From Artemisia argyi (lineage: Eukaryota; Streptophyta; Magnoliopsida; Asterales; Asteraceae), in contig CM060709.1 of the NCBI GenBank assembly GCA_030686995.1, positions 272,231,913-272,295,912 on the forward strand: 64,000 bases of DNA, in the 5' to 3' direction. Made by a program: the position numbers and the translations under genes. The notes under the pieces are model-generated. The model saw nothing but the letters and a program-made list of their open reading frames with translations. It did no database searches and had not been told where the DNA came from. Position 1 is the stretch's first letter. Every line of letters starts with the position of its first letter. Shown here in pieces: positions 22,507-34,274 of the stretch.

Positions 22507-24204
22507 ATAAAAGGTTAGATACACAGTGACTATCTTTTGGCGGGGACATGTCCTCGCCGAAAGTATTATCCAGTTTTCCCTCTAAACAATTACTTTATCC
22601 TGCCAATATTTTTCTGCTAATGATAATAGCTTTTGGCGGGGAGCCTCGACTTAGTTTTTTCTAAGCCTTATTTGTAAAGCTTAGATTGTTTCTAAGCCTT
22701 ATTTGTAAAGCTCGAGCCTTGGCTCATAAAATTTTAAAGCTCGAGCTTGGCTTGGGCGCGCTCAACTCATTTATGGTATACAAATTTTGATTATTAGTAT
22801 TTTGTTGAGGAAAAAAACTTGAGCTTATTTTGAATCATTTCAAAATAAATATTGCATTCCAACAACAAAAAGATTTTTTTTTTTCTAAACTTAAAAGATT
22901 AAATAAAACTGCATCGAAGATGTTCAACCTACCTTGTTCCTTTTAAAATCAATTTATAAATGGGATGACAGATAACTTTGTTTTGTTAATAACAACCATA
23001 AGTGTGTTCATATTTAAAACCATAATTGTCATATAGTATACCAAAATAGAGAACCATAAGTGTTCATATTTAGTGTTTAAAGATAGAATAAGAAAAAGTT
23101 TAATGGAGTAATTTTTATTAATCTTTTGTGTGTTTTTATTTAGTGGAAGTGAGCTTAAAATGGTGTAAATCTTCATTAAATCTGGGTAGTTGGATATATT
23201 AAATAAGAATTACACTAACATGATAAAACATTGAATATATCTGTTTGTAACTGAGTACAAGTAACGTGATAAAACATTTTGAAATAAAATACATATATAT
23301 TAATATTCATCAAGATTATGCATATGCGTGCCTCAGCAACTTGAGAATAACGTGACATACATACATATTTTAACAAAAGTAGATTGAGGCACGCATATGC
23401 ATAATCTCGTTTAGCATTGGAGAGGTTCACTACAACAATAAACAGGACTGGCGAGGAACGTCCCCGCCGAAAGTCACTAAACGACAAAATCCATGCTGAT
23501 CTGGCACACCATATCGCTGACTGTTTGCTAAATTTTCAATGCATACTTTCGGCGGGGACATGTCCCCGCCGAAAGTAGTTTTGATATTTGGCAAACTTTG
23601 ACCAAAATTGTAACTCTTAATTGTTCACGGGTTTTTCTCCCGCTGTTACTTTTAGTGGGGACACGTCCTCGCTAAAAGGTTAGATACACAGTGCCTATCT
23701 TTTGGCGGGAACATGTCCTCGCCGAAAGTATTATCCAGTTTTCCCTCCAAACAATTACTTTATCCCGCCAATATTTTCTGCTAATGATAATAGCTTTTGG
23801 CGGGGAGCCTCGGCTTAGGTTGTTTCTAAGCCTTATTTGTAAAGCTTGGGTTGTTTCTAAGCCTTATTTGCAAAGCTCGATTTGGCTCATAAAAATTTTA
23901 AAGTTCAAGCTTGGCTGGGCGCGCTCAACTCATTTATGGTATACAAATTTTGAGTATTAGTATTTTGTTGAGGAAAAAAAACTTGGGCTTATTTTGAATT
24001 ATTTTCAAAATAAATCTTGCATTCCAACAACAAAATATATTTTTTTTTCTAAACTTAAAAGATTAAATAAAATTGCATCGAAGATGTTCAACCTATCTTG
24101 TTCCTTTTAAAATCAATTTATAAATGGGATGACAAATAACTTTGTTTGTTTAATAATAACCATAAGTGTGTTCATATTGAAAACCATAATTGCCATATAG
24201 TATA
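22507..24204. mobile_element. CACTA-type terminal fragments in direct duplication
   Basis: Two direct copies of about 550 bp (22507-23075 and 23674-24204, the latter continuing after solo LTR 3 at 25804) share AAAGGTTAGATACACAGTG and GGCGGGGA(C/G) words. Between them, at 23428, starts CACTACAACAATAAACAGG, a CACTA-type terminus, followed by subterminal TTTCGGCGGGGACATGTCC and complementary CCGCCGAAAG motifs. No transposase is encoded and the opposite terminus was not found, so these are fragments. Confidence 0.65.
23313..23407. repeat. Perfect 23-bp inverted repeat with 49-base loop
   Basis: Arm 23313-23335 (begins AGATTATGCATATGCG) and its exact reverse complement at 23385-23407. It lies directly before the CACTA terminus at 23428. 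It could form a clean hairpin in RNA. Confidence 0.75.
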
Positions 24205-25798
24205 TGATGCAGGTTTTACTGACTAGGTTTTAATATTTATAATAATCTCGTTTACCTAAGGTCTACCTACTGCACTAACGGGCAGTGTACCCGATCGTGT
24301 GTGGTATAGCTAGTTGGTAAAGCCGAGGTCGTCCCAAGAGCTAAGTGTATGGAAATTATCTAAGTTTCGTGTCACGTTTAAAAGGGGGTTTTGAGTTGAA
24401 AGATTAATTAAACTAATAAAAGTAAATAACAAGACAAGTAAATAAAATAGAAGAAAATCAATAAGAGAGAGATAGTGCTAACCTAATTATTACTCTTGTT
24501 ATTATTCTGATTAGTTTCCTATAAGTGCATCCTATCATATAGTCTGGGGATTTAATTCATTTCGGATCAGAGGGTTAAATCACCTACGTCTATCTTACAC
24601 CTTGTCCTATCCAAAACCATTGTAAAGCCTTGGGTTCATCGGTACGAAGATGTAAGAGTCATTAAGTGCCTCTACTAACATGGAAAAGTCTAACGGATGC
24701 GGCATGGTCAGATCTTACACCCCTCTAACTCTGTTAAGCGAATAGCATTGGTAGGTGGTCATAGGGTTAATTCGCACATGTATGGTGATATTGCTATCAC
24801 CAAGTCACATCCCTAGCGACTTGCTTCCTAGGGTTAATTCCACAAGTCTCTAGGGAACAACCAATGCTAAACACTACGGGAACTAGAGTGTCCCAAGACT
24901 CACCATGAAAGTATTCAAACAATAGATAATAGATGCGTAGAAAACTAAATCAAAACAATAACAATTTCATAACTAGGCTAACACCAAGAGGTGTTTAGCC
25001 ACTCATATTCATAATTGCAGTAAAACAAGATTGTATTATTACAAAAGTAAACATGAATCGAATACAAAACAAGGGAATGAATAAACTTATGACTGGTTTG
25101 TGAATCCTCCCTTGGAAATGACTTCTATGAGGCTAGAACTTCGTTCCTCCTGCTCCGTGAGTTTCTCCCAACTTCTGTGTGGTGAAAAGTGAATGAATAA
25201 ACTCGGAATTAGGGCTGGTATTTATAGGCTCGACTTTGTTACGGCGTAGCTGATCGGATTACTACGCCGTAACCTTTGTAAATTTGTGTCTAGCTGTAGC
25301 TTGATCAAGTGCTACGGGCGTAATGTCTTGATAAGATACTTTCTACGGTGTAGTTGCTAGGGTTGCTACGCCGTAACTTCTTCCTTGGCCTCGTTAGTTC
25401 TTCACCGCCTTAAATTGGGGCATACGTCATAGCTGGAGAGTTGCTTACTCCGTAGAGCCCTTTAGTGGACTTCTACGCCGTAGCCAGTGGATGGGCTACA
25501 CCGTAGTCTTCATAAATTCCTTCTTACGGCGTAGATGAACCTCTACGCCATAATCTTCATAAAGCCTTGCTATGACGTAGGTAGATGAACCTCTACGCCG
25601 TAGTGAGTGCAGAATCCATAATTTCCACATATTTGCTCCAAAGTCCTTCCATTTTCGCGTATGTTCGTTCTTTTACTCATCTTTACCCTGAAACCAAAAT
25701 AGGAAGAAATAAGAATATATATTCTTCATACAAATAGAAAATATGAGCATTTTAAAGGGAAATTAACACTTAAATCATGGGTAAATTTGACGTCATCA
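24205..25798 (-). mobile_element. Solo LTR 3 (Gypsy-like, CTACGCCGTAG family)
   Basis: 1594 bp, from TGATGCAGG to GACGTCATCA on the plus strand, flanked by a perfect 5-bp duplication GTATA (24200-24204 and 25799-25803). Removing it restores CATATAGTATACCAAAATAG, as seen uninterrupted in the sister copy at about 23031. Its minus strand carries CGATCGGGTACACTGCCCG, homologous to solo LTRs 1 and 2, so they belong to related families. More than ten variants of CTACGCCGTAG occur between 25240 and 25610. Confidence 0.88.
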
Positions 25799-25803
25799 GT
25801 ATA

Positions 25804-26086
25804 CCAAAATAGAGAACAATAAGTGTTCATATTTAATTACCAGACAACCCCTATTCACTAAATTTGTTACCATAAACCGCCACCAACAACATTTTGTAGC
25901 AACTTTATAAGGTCTTTATCATAGCATCTTCAATATATGTACTAAGTGTATTTTTTGCACTAAAATAATGCAAAAAGTGTTAGAAATGCTTTCCAATATG
26001 ATCACTAAACTTATCATTAAAATATAGTGCATTACTATTCATTGCACTAAACACTATACAATACGTGGTATTAAAAATTTAATACT
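25804..26086. other. AT-rich remainder of the CACTA-type copy and unassigned sequence
   Basis: About the first 35 bases continue the duplicated CACTA-type segment. The rest, rich in TGCACTAAA words (about 25950-26055), may be a small MITE, but no ends were set. Confidence 0.35.
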
Positions 26087-26880
26087 TGGTTGGAGTCATG
26101 GGGTGCAGTAGCTATGATTGAGATCAATGCGAATAAGGAGTTTGTTAGAAACTTGGTTATGGCAGTACCAAAGTTAGAAGAAACTAGCTATACGTGTGAA
26201 ACTATCGATATTGAGTATGAATATAAGCCTCATAGGTGTGGTACTTGTTCTATATTTGGGCATTTAAAGGATACTTTGGCCAAAGGCTACTAAAGAGGTG
26301 CATAGACGAATCTGAATGGAGATGAAAAGGGGTTTCGTGTGGTTAAAAAGGGGGGGGGGGGTAATAATAATGTGTTTACTACATATAAATCTCGGTTTGA
26401 ATATAGACCAGTTTCTAGGTCTAAGGAAGGTGCTACATCGTCTAAAGAGTGTAAAGCTGTGAAGAATGGGAATAATTCGTCCAAGGCTAAGGCTAGTACG
26501 AGTGGCACAATTAAAACTTCCATGGTAGGAAGTTTTTCGGGAACTAAGAGTGCTATTTCAAATCCGTTTGATGCTCTTAACTTGGTTGTAATGATGATGG
26601 TTTAGTGTCAAGCGCGAATATGGCTAGAACAGAAAATCCAAGTGCGAAGAAGGTGAATCAAGAGGTTAGTTAAGATAGTGATCATGAGGATGTATATGAT
26701 GAGACCGCTTTGTTTATGTCTTTGTCTTCTAAACGGGCTAGTGGCAGCGGTGGTGCAAATAAGGCTAGTTTCCGTGAGGATGAGGATTACGACATGTATG
26801 ATGGTTATGAAGATTATGTATGTGATTTAACTGAAGAACATATGGCATTTTGTAGGGCATGAGACATTAATCTTCGTGGT
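26087..26880 (+). pseudogene. LINE-type ORF1 fragment with zinc knuckle
   Basis: The plus-strand frames read MIEINANKEFVRNLVMAV ... TIDIEYEYKPHRCGTCSIFG HLKDTLAKGY. This resembles the CX2CX4HX4C zinc-knuckle segment that follows the DUF4283-like domain in plant LINE ORF1 proteins, but the last Cys is replaced (DTLAKG in place of a Cys-containing end). Stops at 26291-26293 and 26603-26605 and frame changes break it. The following Ser/Lys-rich region (SKEGATSSKECKAVKNGNN, SNPFDALNLV) is also typical. No endonuclease or reverse transcriptase follows. Confidence 0.6.
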
Positions 26881-27240
26881 CAAATTAGATGTTAGTTTAT
26901 GTTTGATGTCACTTCGGAGTGATGCATTATTGTGATTAATTATATTGTTTTCTTATTATTTAGAAGTAGAGTGTGTGTTATGTTTGCTTTACCGGCTATG
27001 TAATAGGCTAAAATGTGTGATTCACTCACATTCAATGCACTTAATTGATTTTTTGAATAATCTATTCATCGAGTGTAAAAACCTTTTTTTAAATTAAAAA
27101 AAGAAAAAACTTATTACTATTAGTAATCTTTGATATTTAACACAAATAATAAAAAAACTAATTTATATATCTTTTGTAATTTGTGCCGTTTGTAAAATGA
27201 ACAAGCGTGTTGTTTTTTTTAGACATGCGCATAGAGTTGC
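26881..27240. other. No gene seen
   Basis: AT-rich sequence between the LINE fragment and the foldback element, with A-rich tracts near 27090-27110. Confidence 0.4.
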
Positions 27241-29262
27241 GATCCCTTGAAAAGTGAAAAAGATTAAAAAGTCTAGAAAGCCATTCATAGTGTGACAAGT
27301 GTCCCCCACTCTAAATTATACATAAAATCCGCTCAGGGGTAATATGGTCATTTGACTCGTTTTTTTAATTCCACCTTAAATTTCAAACGCACATTACTCT
27401 CAAACGACAAACTTTAAAAAAAAAATCGATTTCACCAAAATTTTAAAATTTAATCCTCTTTAATTTGGTATAAATCTTTTTAATTTTTTCGAAACTTTTT
27501 TTTGACATATTTATTGGGTTATGATTTTCTTGATATTTTTGCTATTTTCGACCCTATTTTTTACCTTGAAACTTGCCGAATCATAAAATACTTAAAACAC
27601 GAAAGTTGTAGATTTTGATTCACTCTTTACCCAGAAATTTGAATCACTCAAATCCGATGTCATATGAGTAAGATATCACACGTTAAATATGGTGTTTTAC
27701 TCATATTTATTGCACACAAGGTGTTTGATGAAATGTCTAGCTTAGATTTTTAGTGTTAAAATTGAGCTAAATGCTCTAATTTTTGTCCCACAACGCATTA
27801 TTAATAATTTTATTAATGCAACATTCAAAAAGTGATGTTTTTTAATCATTATTATTTTTAAATATACATTTAGTTCATTAGTTACGTTATTAGGTTCATC
27901 AGTTAGGTTATTAGGTTCATCAGTTAGATTATGTTTTGTTCATCAGTTAAATTATGCATTGTTTATCAGTTAGGTTATAGGTTCATCAGTTATAGGTTCA
28001 TTAGTTAGGTTACAGGTTCATCAGTTAGATTATATTTTGTTCATCAGTTAAATTATGTATTGTTCATCAGTTAGGTTATAGGTTCATCAGTTAGGTTATA
28101 GGTTCATCAGTTAGACTATGTTTTGTTTATCAATTAAATTACTTATCGTTCATCAGTTACGTTATAGGTTTATCATTTATAGGTTCATCAGTTAGATTAT
28201 GTTTTGTTCATCAGTTAAATTATGTATTGTTCATAACCTAACTGATGAACCTATAACCTAACTGATGAACCTATAAATGATGAACCTATAACGTAACTGA
28301 TGAACGATAAATAATTTAATTGATAAACAAAACATAATTTAACTGATGAACCTATAACCTAACTGATAAACCTATAACGTAACTGATGAACGATAAATAA
28401 TTTAATTGATAAACAAAACATAATCTAACTGATGAACCTATAACCTAACTGATGAACCTATAACGTAACTGATGAACGATAAATAATTTAATTGATAAAC
28501 AAAACATAATCTAATTGATGAACAAAACATAATCTAACTAATGAACCTATAACCTAACTGATGAACAATGCATAATTTAACTGATGAACAAAACATAATC
28601 TAACTGAACCTAATAATGTAACTGATGAACTAAATGTATATTTAAAAATAATAATGATTAAAAAACATCACTTTTTGAATGTTACATTAATAAAATTATT
28701 AATAATGCGTTGTGGGACAAAAATTAGAGCATTTAACGCAATTTTAATACTAAAAATATAAGCTAGACATTTCATCAAACACCTTGTGTGCAACAAATAT
28801 GACTAAAACATCATCTTTAACGTGCGATATCTCATTCATATCATATCGGATTTGAGTGATTCAAATTTCTGGGTAAAGAGTGAATCAAAATCTACAACTT
28901 TCGTGTTTTAAGTATTTTATGATTCGGCAATTTTCAAGGTAAAAAATAGGGTCGAAAATAGCAAAACATCAAGAAAATCACGACCCAATGAATATGTCAA
29001 AAAAAAAGTTTCGAAAAAATTAAAAAGATTTATACCAAATTAAAGAGAATCAAATTTTAAAATTTTTGGTGAAATCGGTTTTTTCTAAAAGTTTGTCGTT
29101 TAAGAGATATATGCATTTGAAAATTGAGGTGAAAAAGAAAAAAACGAGTCATATGACCATATTACCCCTAGGCGGATTTTATGTATAATTTAGAGTGGGG
29201 ACACTTGTCACACTATGAATGGCTTTCTACACTTTTTAATTTTACTCACTTTGCAAGGGATC
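27241..29262. mobile_element. Foldback element: long inverted repeat with roughly 1-kb arms
   Basis: The left arm starts GATCCCTTG(A)AAAGTGA at 27241 and the right arm ends in its complement at 29262. Matching landmarks include CATTCATAGTGTGACAAGTG against CACTTGTCACACTATGAATG, and TTATACATAAAATCCGC against its complement. The inner third (about 27880-28620) consists of many imperfect GTTCATCAGTTA(G/A)(G/A)TTAT units on the left and complements on the right. No transposase is present and no target duplication was found. It is like plant foldback/MULE-type elements with long terminal inverted repeats. Confidence 0.85.
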
Positions 29263-29522
29263 CGGTGTCATAATAAACTGCTTGTATACAACAATTGGGC
29301 CTGGTTAATATTTTACAAAAACATCGCTCAAAAAACAATACCAGCTCCATTTTCAGTTATAACCGTTTCATCTCCAACAAACACACACTAAACACACACA
29401 CACACAAATCTTACATTATTATATGTCTCATTTTCTTCCATTTTTTTATTTCATTCGCGTAAATTTCATATTTACGCGTGATTTCATTTACATTTTGATA
29501 ATTTGAACTGATAGATTTAAAA
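29263..29522 (+). other. Short 5' flank of the DRP2-type gene
   Basis: 260 bases between the foldback element and the ATG, with a (CA)n run near 29392-29406 and a pyrimidine-rich leader. No clear TATA box was identified. The original promoter may lie beyond the foldback insertion. Confidence 0.4.
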
Positions 29523-30312
29523 ATGGAAGCGATGGAAGAATTAGTACACCTCACGGATTCGATGAGGCAGGCTGTTGATATGCTTAATGACGAAGATATT
29601 GACGATGGTGATTCTAGATGTATTTCAACGTTTTTGAACGTTGTTGCTTTAGGAAATACTGTATGTCCGTCTAATACGAAACTTATTGATCTGATTGTGT
29701 TGTCATTCGTAATTTGGGTGTATCGTTTGTGTAATGTAGTAGGTGTTATTGTAGATCATTGGCTTACTCTTTTGTTTAGCATATATTTTATCGACATTAG
29801 TTGTTACTACGTAAAAGAGATGATGTGGCACCTGATATGCTGTTACTTGGTTGTTACAGTATAGAGCTGTAAGCTTTGGTTTGCGAGTTCTAAGTTTCAC
29901 GTAGCATGTGTTAGGATACCTTGCTCAATTTCCATGCATGATCAGCTGGCCATAGTAAAATTTTGAAATTGGCGTACACAGTACACTATATAGAAGTTGT
30001 ATTATGCGGCTGACACAAAAATGTATGACCACAAGCATAAGTTTGACATTGCTACGCTTTAAGGCACGTACTATATAGAAGTATTCGTCTATAGCGCTAG
30101 TACTTCATATGTTCAAAAGAATTCGTCTGTCTTACCTATGCTACCGTGTTCTTTACTCTTTTCCTTGCTGCTTGATGCAAATGCGACTGTTGCTACCACA
30201 ATTTCATGCCTTTGTTATGATGATAATTGCTTAATATTGGTATACACGCAAAAGAGTCGGAGGAAATATTTATGTACGTAACTTCATTATGTTGTTGTTT
30301 TCGGTAGCAGTT

Positions 30313-30344
<32 letters not shown>

Positions 30345-31260
30345 TTTTTTTTTCTTTCTTTTTTTATATCAAGTTCTGGTGGCATCTTATCTACTTATCC
30401 CTAAAACCATGAAATTTGATTAACATTATAAATTCAAACTAGATCTTCTAGTAATATTATCAAGTTTCTAACTATGGACCACTGCACAACTTGCTCAGGG
30501 TGCCGGTAAATCAGCAGTACTGAATAGCTTGATTGGACATCCTGCCCTGGTAAGAGATTGATTCTTTTTAGTTCCCATTCGGTTTATTCAATAATTTGTA
30601 GTATTTCTATTTTATAAACAATTTTATGATTTACACCTACAGTATAGTAACTCAATATTGTTTTGCACTCGTCAGTGGCTTCGATTCTTGGATACAAGTA
30701 TTTAATTCTGATTGATTCGCTTCTCTTTTGGACTTATTTGAACATATGTAGAACTGTAACTTTTAGTATATAATCAAGTATCTAATTCTAATTCATTTGC
30801 TTCCCGTTTGGACTTATTTCCGCAGCCTACTGGTGAAGGTGGTGCAACTCGTGCACCTATATGCATAGACTTAAAGAGGGATGTTAACTTAAGCAGCAAA
30901 TCAATTATATTGCAAATTGATAATAAATCCCAACCTGTGTCTGCAAGTGAGTCCTCATATGATACTTAACGTCACTTGTTTAGTTATAAGAAAGGAGACT
31001 CATGTAGATATATTTTTCTCTAAATATGTAGGTTGATGTCATAGTGATAATGATTATAATTGCCCTCCTTCTGTGCAAATATAGGTGCTCTTCGGCGTTC
31101 TTTACAGGATAAACTCAGTAAAACATCAAGCAAGAGTCATGAGGAAATATATATGAAACTTCGAACGAGTACAGGTCAGTCTAGGATGCCATTTATTTAA
31201 ATGAATAATTTTTTGGAACACCACCTCCATTTGCTTCGACATGCACTCAGTGGAGGTATG

Positions 31261-31321
<61 letters not shown>
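31261..31321 (+). repeat. Poly-A tract in DRP2 intron 4
   Basis: An uninterrupted run of 61 A residues. No LINE or SINE body could be recognised beside it. Confidence 0.9.
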
Positions 31322-31323
<2 letters not shown>

Positions 31324-32977
31324 CTTCCTGTAGTTGGTAGATGGAGGCATACATAATTATTGAAAACAAAAATATATTTATTTTTAATCGTAAACATACA
31401 TTTGGATGAATTACAATAACTCCCTTCCTGCTTCCCTTGAAGTTAGATTTAGTTGATCGAATCACATTCTTTGACATGATGATACAGTTCAACATGCAAT
31501 TTTAAATACTGGAATTTCATGTTTTAAACTGCTTCCCTCATATATCTACCCTGCATGTCGGTAGTTAGCTAATATTAATCTATGGATTCATATCATAGCA
31601 CCTCCTTTGAAGTTGGTTGATTTGCCTGGAGTCGATAAAGGAAAACCAAATGATTCACTGGTGAGTTGCTTTCATTCTGGTGTTTTTTCTCAGTAAGAAT
31701 GCAATTTACTCGTATTTTAATAGCTAGTGTTCTTGCAGAAGGAATATGCACAACACAATGATGCAATACTGCTGGTTATAATACCAGCTGCTCAGGCAGC
31801 AGAAATTTCCTCTGCTAAAGCACTCAGAATTGCAAAGCAATATGACGGAGAATGTGAGTTTAGTGTTCACTGTTTTAGTACTACAAAATTTTGTCCAAGT
31901 TGTATTCTTATTTTTTTATAAATCCTTAAGTCGTAAACATGTTTATTGGTTACTGTAGCTACAAGAACTGTTGGTGTCATCACTAAAATAGATCAAGTTT
32001 CATCAGATTCCAAAGTCCTTGCAGCTATTCAAGCACTTCTGTTAGGTCAAGGACCAGAGATTACAATTGATATCCCATGGGTTGCTTTAATTGCTCAATC
32101 GGTTTCCATCGCTTCAGCACCGTTGGGATCTGATAACTCATTAGAAATTTCCTGGCTAGCTGAAAGTGAAAGTCTAAAAGCTTTGCTTCCAGGAGCTCCT
32201 CAGAGTAAACTTGGTAGAATAGCCTTGATGGCAACCCTTTCTGATCAAATGCGTAGCCGTATGAAAATTAGGCTTTCAAGTCTTCTATCAGGGTAAGTGG
32301 ACTATTCAGCTCTCTGTCTTTTCATCGTTGTTTATTTGCTAAATATTTTACATGTTGCTTGAAATGTTTATTAACTGTACCATATATTAACCTCTCCCTA
32401 ACGGTTCAGATTTTAAATATTTTGTAGTTGGTGATGGATCATAATATTTTTTTTCTTGATGTTTCTGTTGATTTTTATTTACATGCGAGTTTCAAAATAT
32501 GTAGGAAATGACTAAATACAAGGAGCTCAGTTGTAATCAGACAAATGCTCTTCAATTCTAGTTTGATTATATATATAGCTAATACCGTAGTTGCATTATC
32601 ATCTTCACATATGCACCCTTTTTGTTCATTTCTGTTAGGCCTTCAAACCAATCACTTTTATTTTCTTCTAAAACTTGTACAGGCTTCAAGGTAAATCTCA
32701 AGTTGTGCAGGATGAGTTGGTAAGGCTTAGAGAATCAATGGTCCGTGGTTCTGAAGGTACAAGGGCTTTGGCTTTAGAGCTTTGCCGCGAATTCGAGGAC
32801 AAATTTCTTCAACATATATCTAGCGGGGAGGTGAGCATTTGAAACGAAGTACTAGTCGCTATATATGCACAGTATGAATAACTTAGATTTTTGGTAGCTT
32901 TGATTTTCTACTGTCTGTTGTGAATTAACTTCACAAAAGTTTCCATGCAAGCTGGACATGATTTAAACAAACTAATT

Positions 32978-33250
32978 GGTTTCGGCTTATTGCTTAATTG
33001 GACATGATTGAACATGCTAAGACTTATTATATAGCGAGCTTATTGCTTAATTTGTTTTCGGCTTATGTTTCATAAGCTCACTTTGTGTGGCTTAATTTGA
33101 AACTTTTCGGCTTATATAAGCTTATCATGTTATAATAAGCCTATATAAGCCAAAAAATTTCAAAATAAGCCACAAAAAGTGAGCTTATGAAACATAAGCC
33201 GAAAAGCATATAAGCCATAAGCCCACTATATAAGCCGAAACAAACACCCT
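32978..33250. mobile_element. Hairpin MITE in DRP2 intron 8
   Basis: The left part GGTTTCGGCTTATTGC and the right end ATAAGCCGAAACAAACACCC are inverted. A long palindromic core (CATAAGCTCACTTTGTGTGG against its complement at about 33160-33196) folds back. The GGGTGTTTG end is common in plant hAT-like MITEs. No target duplication could be set. Confidence 0.65.
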
Positions 33251-34188
33251 ATAAGAATTCATACATCTCCACAATAACCTACAGACCAAAAAAAAAAAAG
33301 CAATTTTTTTACCCCTATCTTAAAATACAGATGTGGAGGCAATGTAAGTAAAGCTGTAAAGGGTCTTAACATTAAGGAGTCAACACAGAAATTCGAAGTT
33401 CTTATTGGTTTATTATTAATTTGTTCATGGTATATGATATGTCACATAATATTTCATGTAATATTGCCCAGTTACAGTATAGGCATGACTTTGTGTTACT
33501 TTAATTTCCAAACGATAAAATAACATCCGTGTTACAACTATTTTATGTTTACATATAGCTGCAGATAGACAGTATCCTTGCCAACCTACATCTACCCACT
33601 TTTTTTTAAAATTTTGGCTAATGTGCTGCTAGCTTAATACAGGTAGTAATCATAATGTGATGGGTCATTTATCACTAATTGTTCATTGTTATCAGAACAC
33701 ACTTAGATTAAAATGGTTTATAATAATAAACTGGTAAATTTTGGTTAATAAGACGTTTCATACAGGGACACTTGCCCATCGTTTTTCATTCAGCTTGAAT
33801 CATTTAACACATTCATTTAGTTATGCGGGTGACTTTTTCAGGGTAGTGGGTGGAAAGTTGTTTCAAGTTTTGAGGGTAATTTTCCAAATAGGATCAAGCA
33901 GCTTCCTCTAGACAAACATTTCGACTTGAATAACGTTAAGAGGGTATGATTCTCTTCATTTATTTCACTCAAAATTATTTCCATCACTACATGATGACTG
34001 CGGGATTTTTATCAGGTTGTGCTTGAAGCAGATGGTTACCAGCCTTATCTTATTTCTCCCGAGAAAGGGCTGCGGTTTTTAATAAGAAGTATACTAGAAA
34101 TGGCAAAAGAACCATCACGCCTTTGTGTAGATGAGGTAAAATTCCCTCATTATTTTATCTTCTCTTTTTGTTTATCTATATTATTTAC

Positions 34189-34190
<2 letters not shown>

Positions 34191-34270
<80 letters not shown>
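34191..34270. repeat. (AT)n microsatellite in DRP2 intron 10
   Basis: About 40 uninterrupted AT dinucleotides. Confidence 0.95.

Positions 34271-34274
<4 letters not shown>

Noticed and set aside
27880..28620. Regularly spaced repeats that superficially resemble a CRISPR array
   Set aside because: The units are tandem and imperfect, without unique spacers, and lie in the arms of a foldback element in a plant genome.
31126..31495. Minus-strand frames with long Phe runs
   Set aside because: They are translations of the 61-A tract in DRP2 intron 4.
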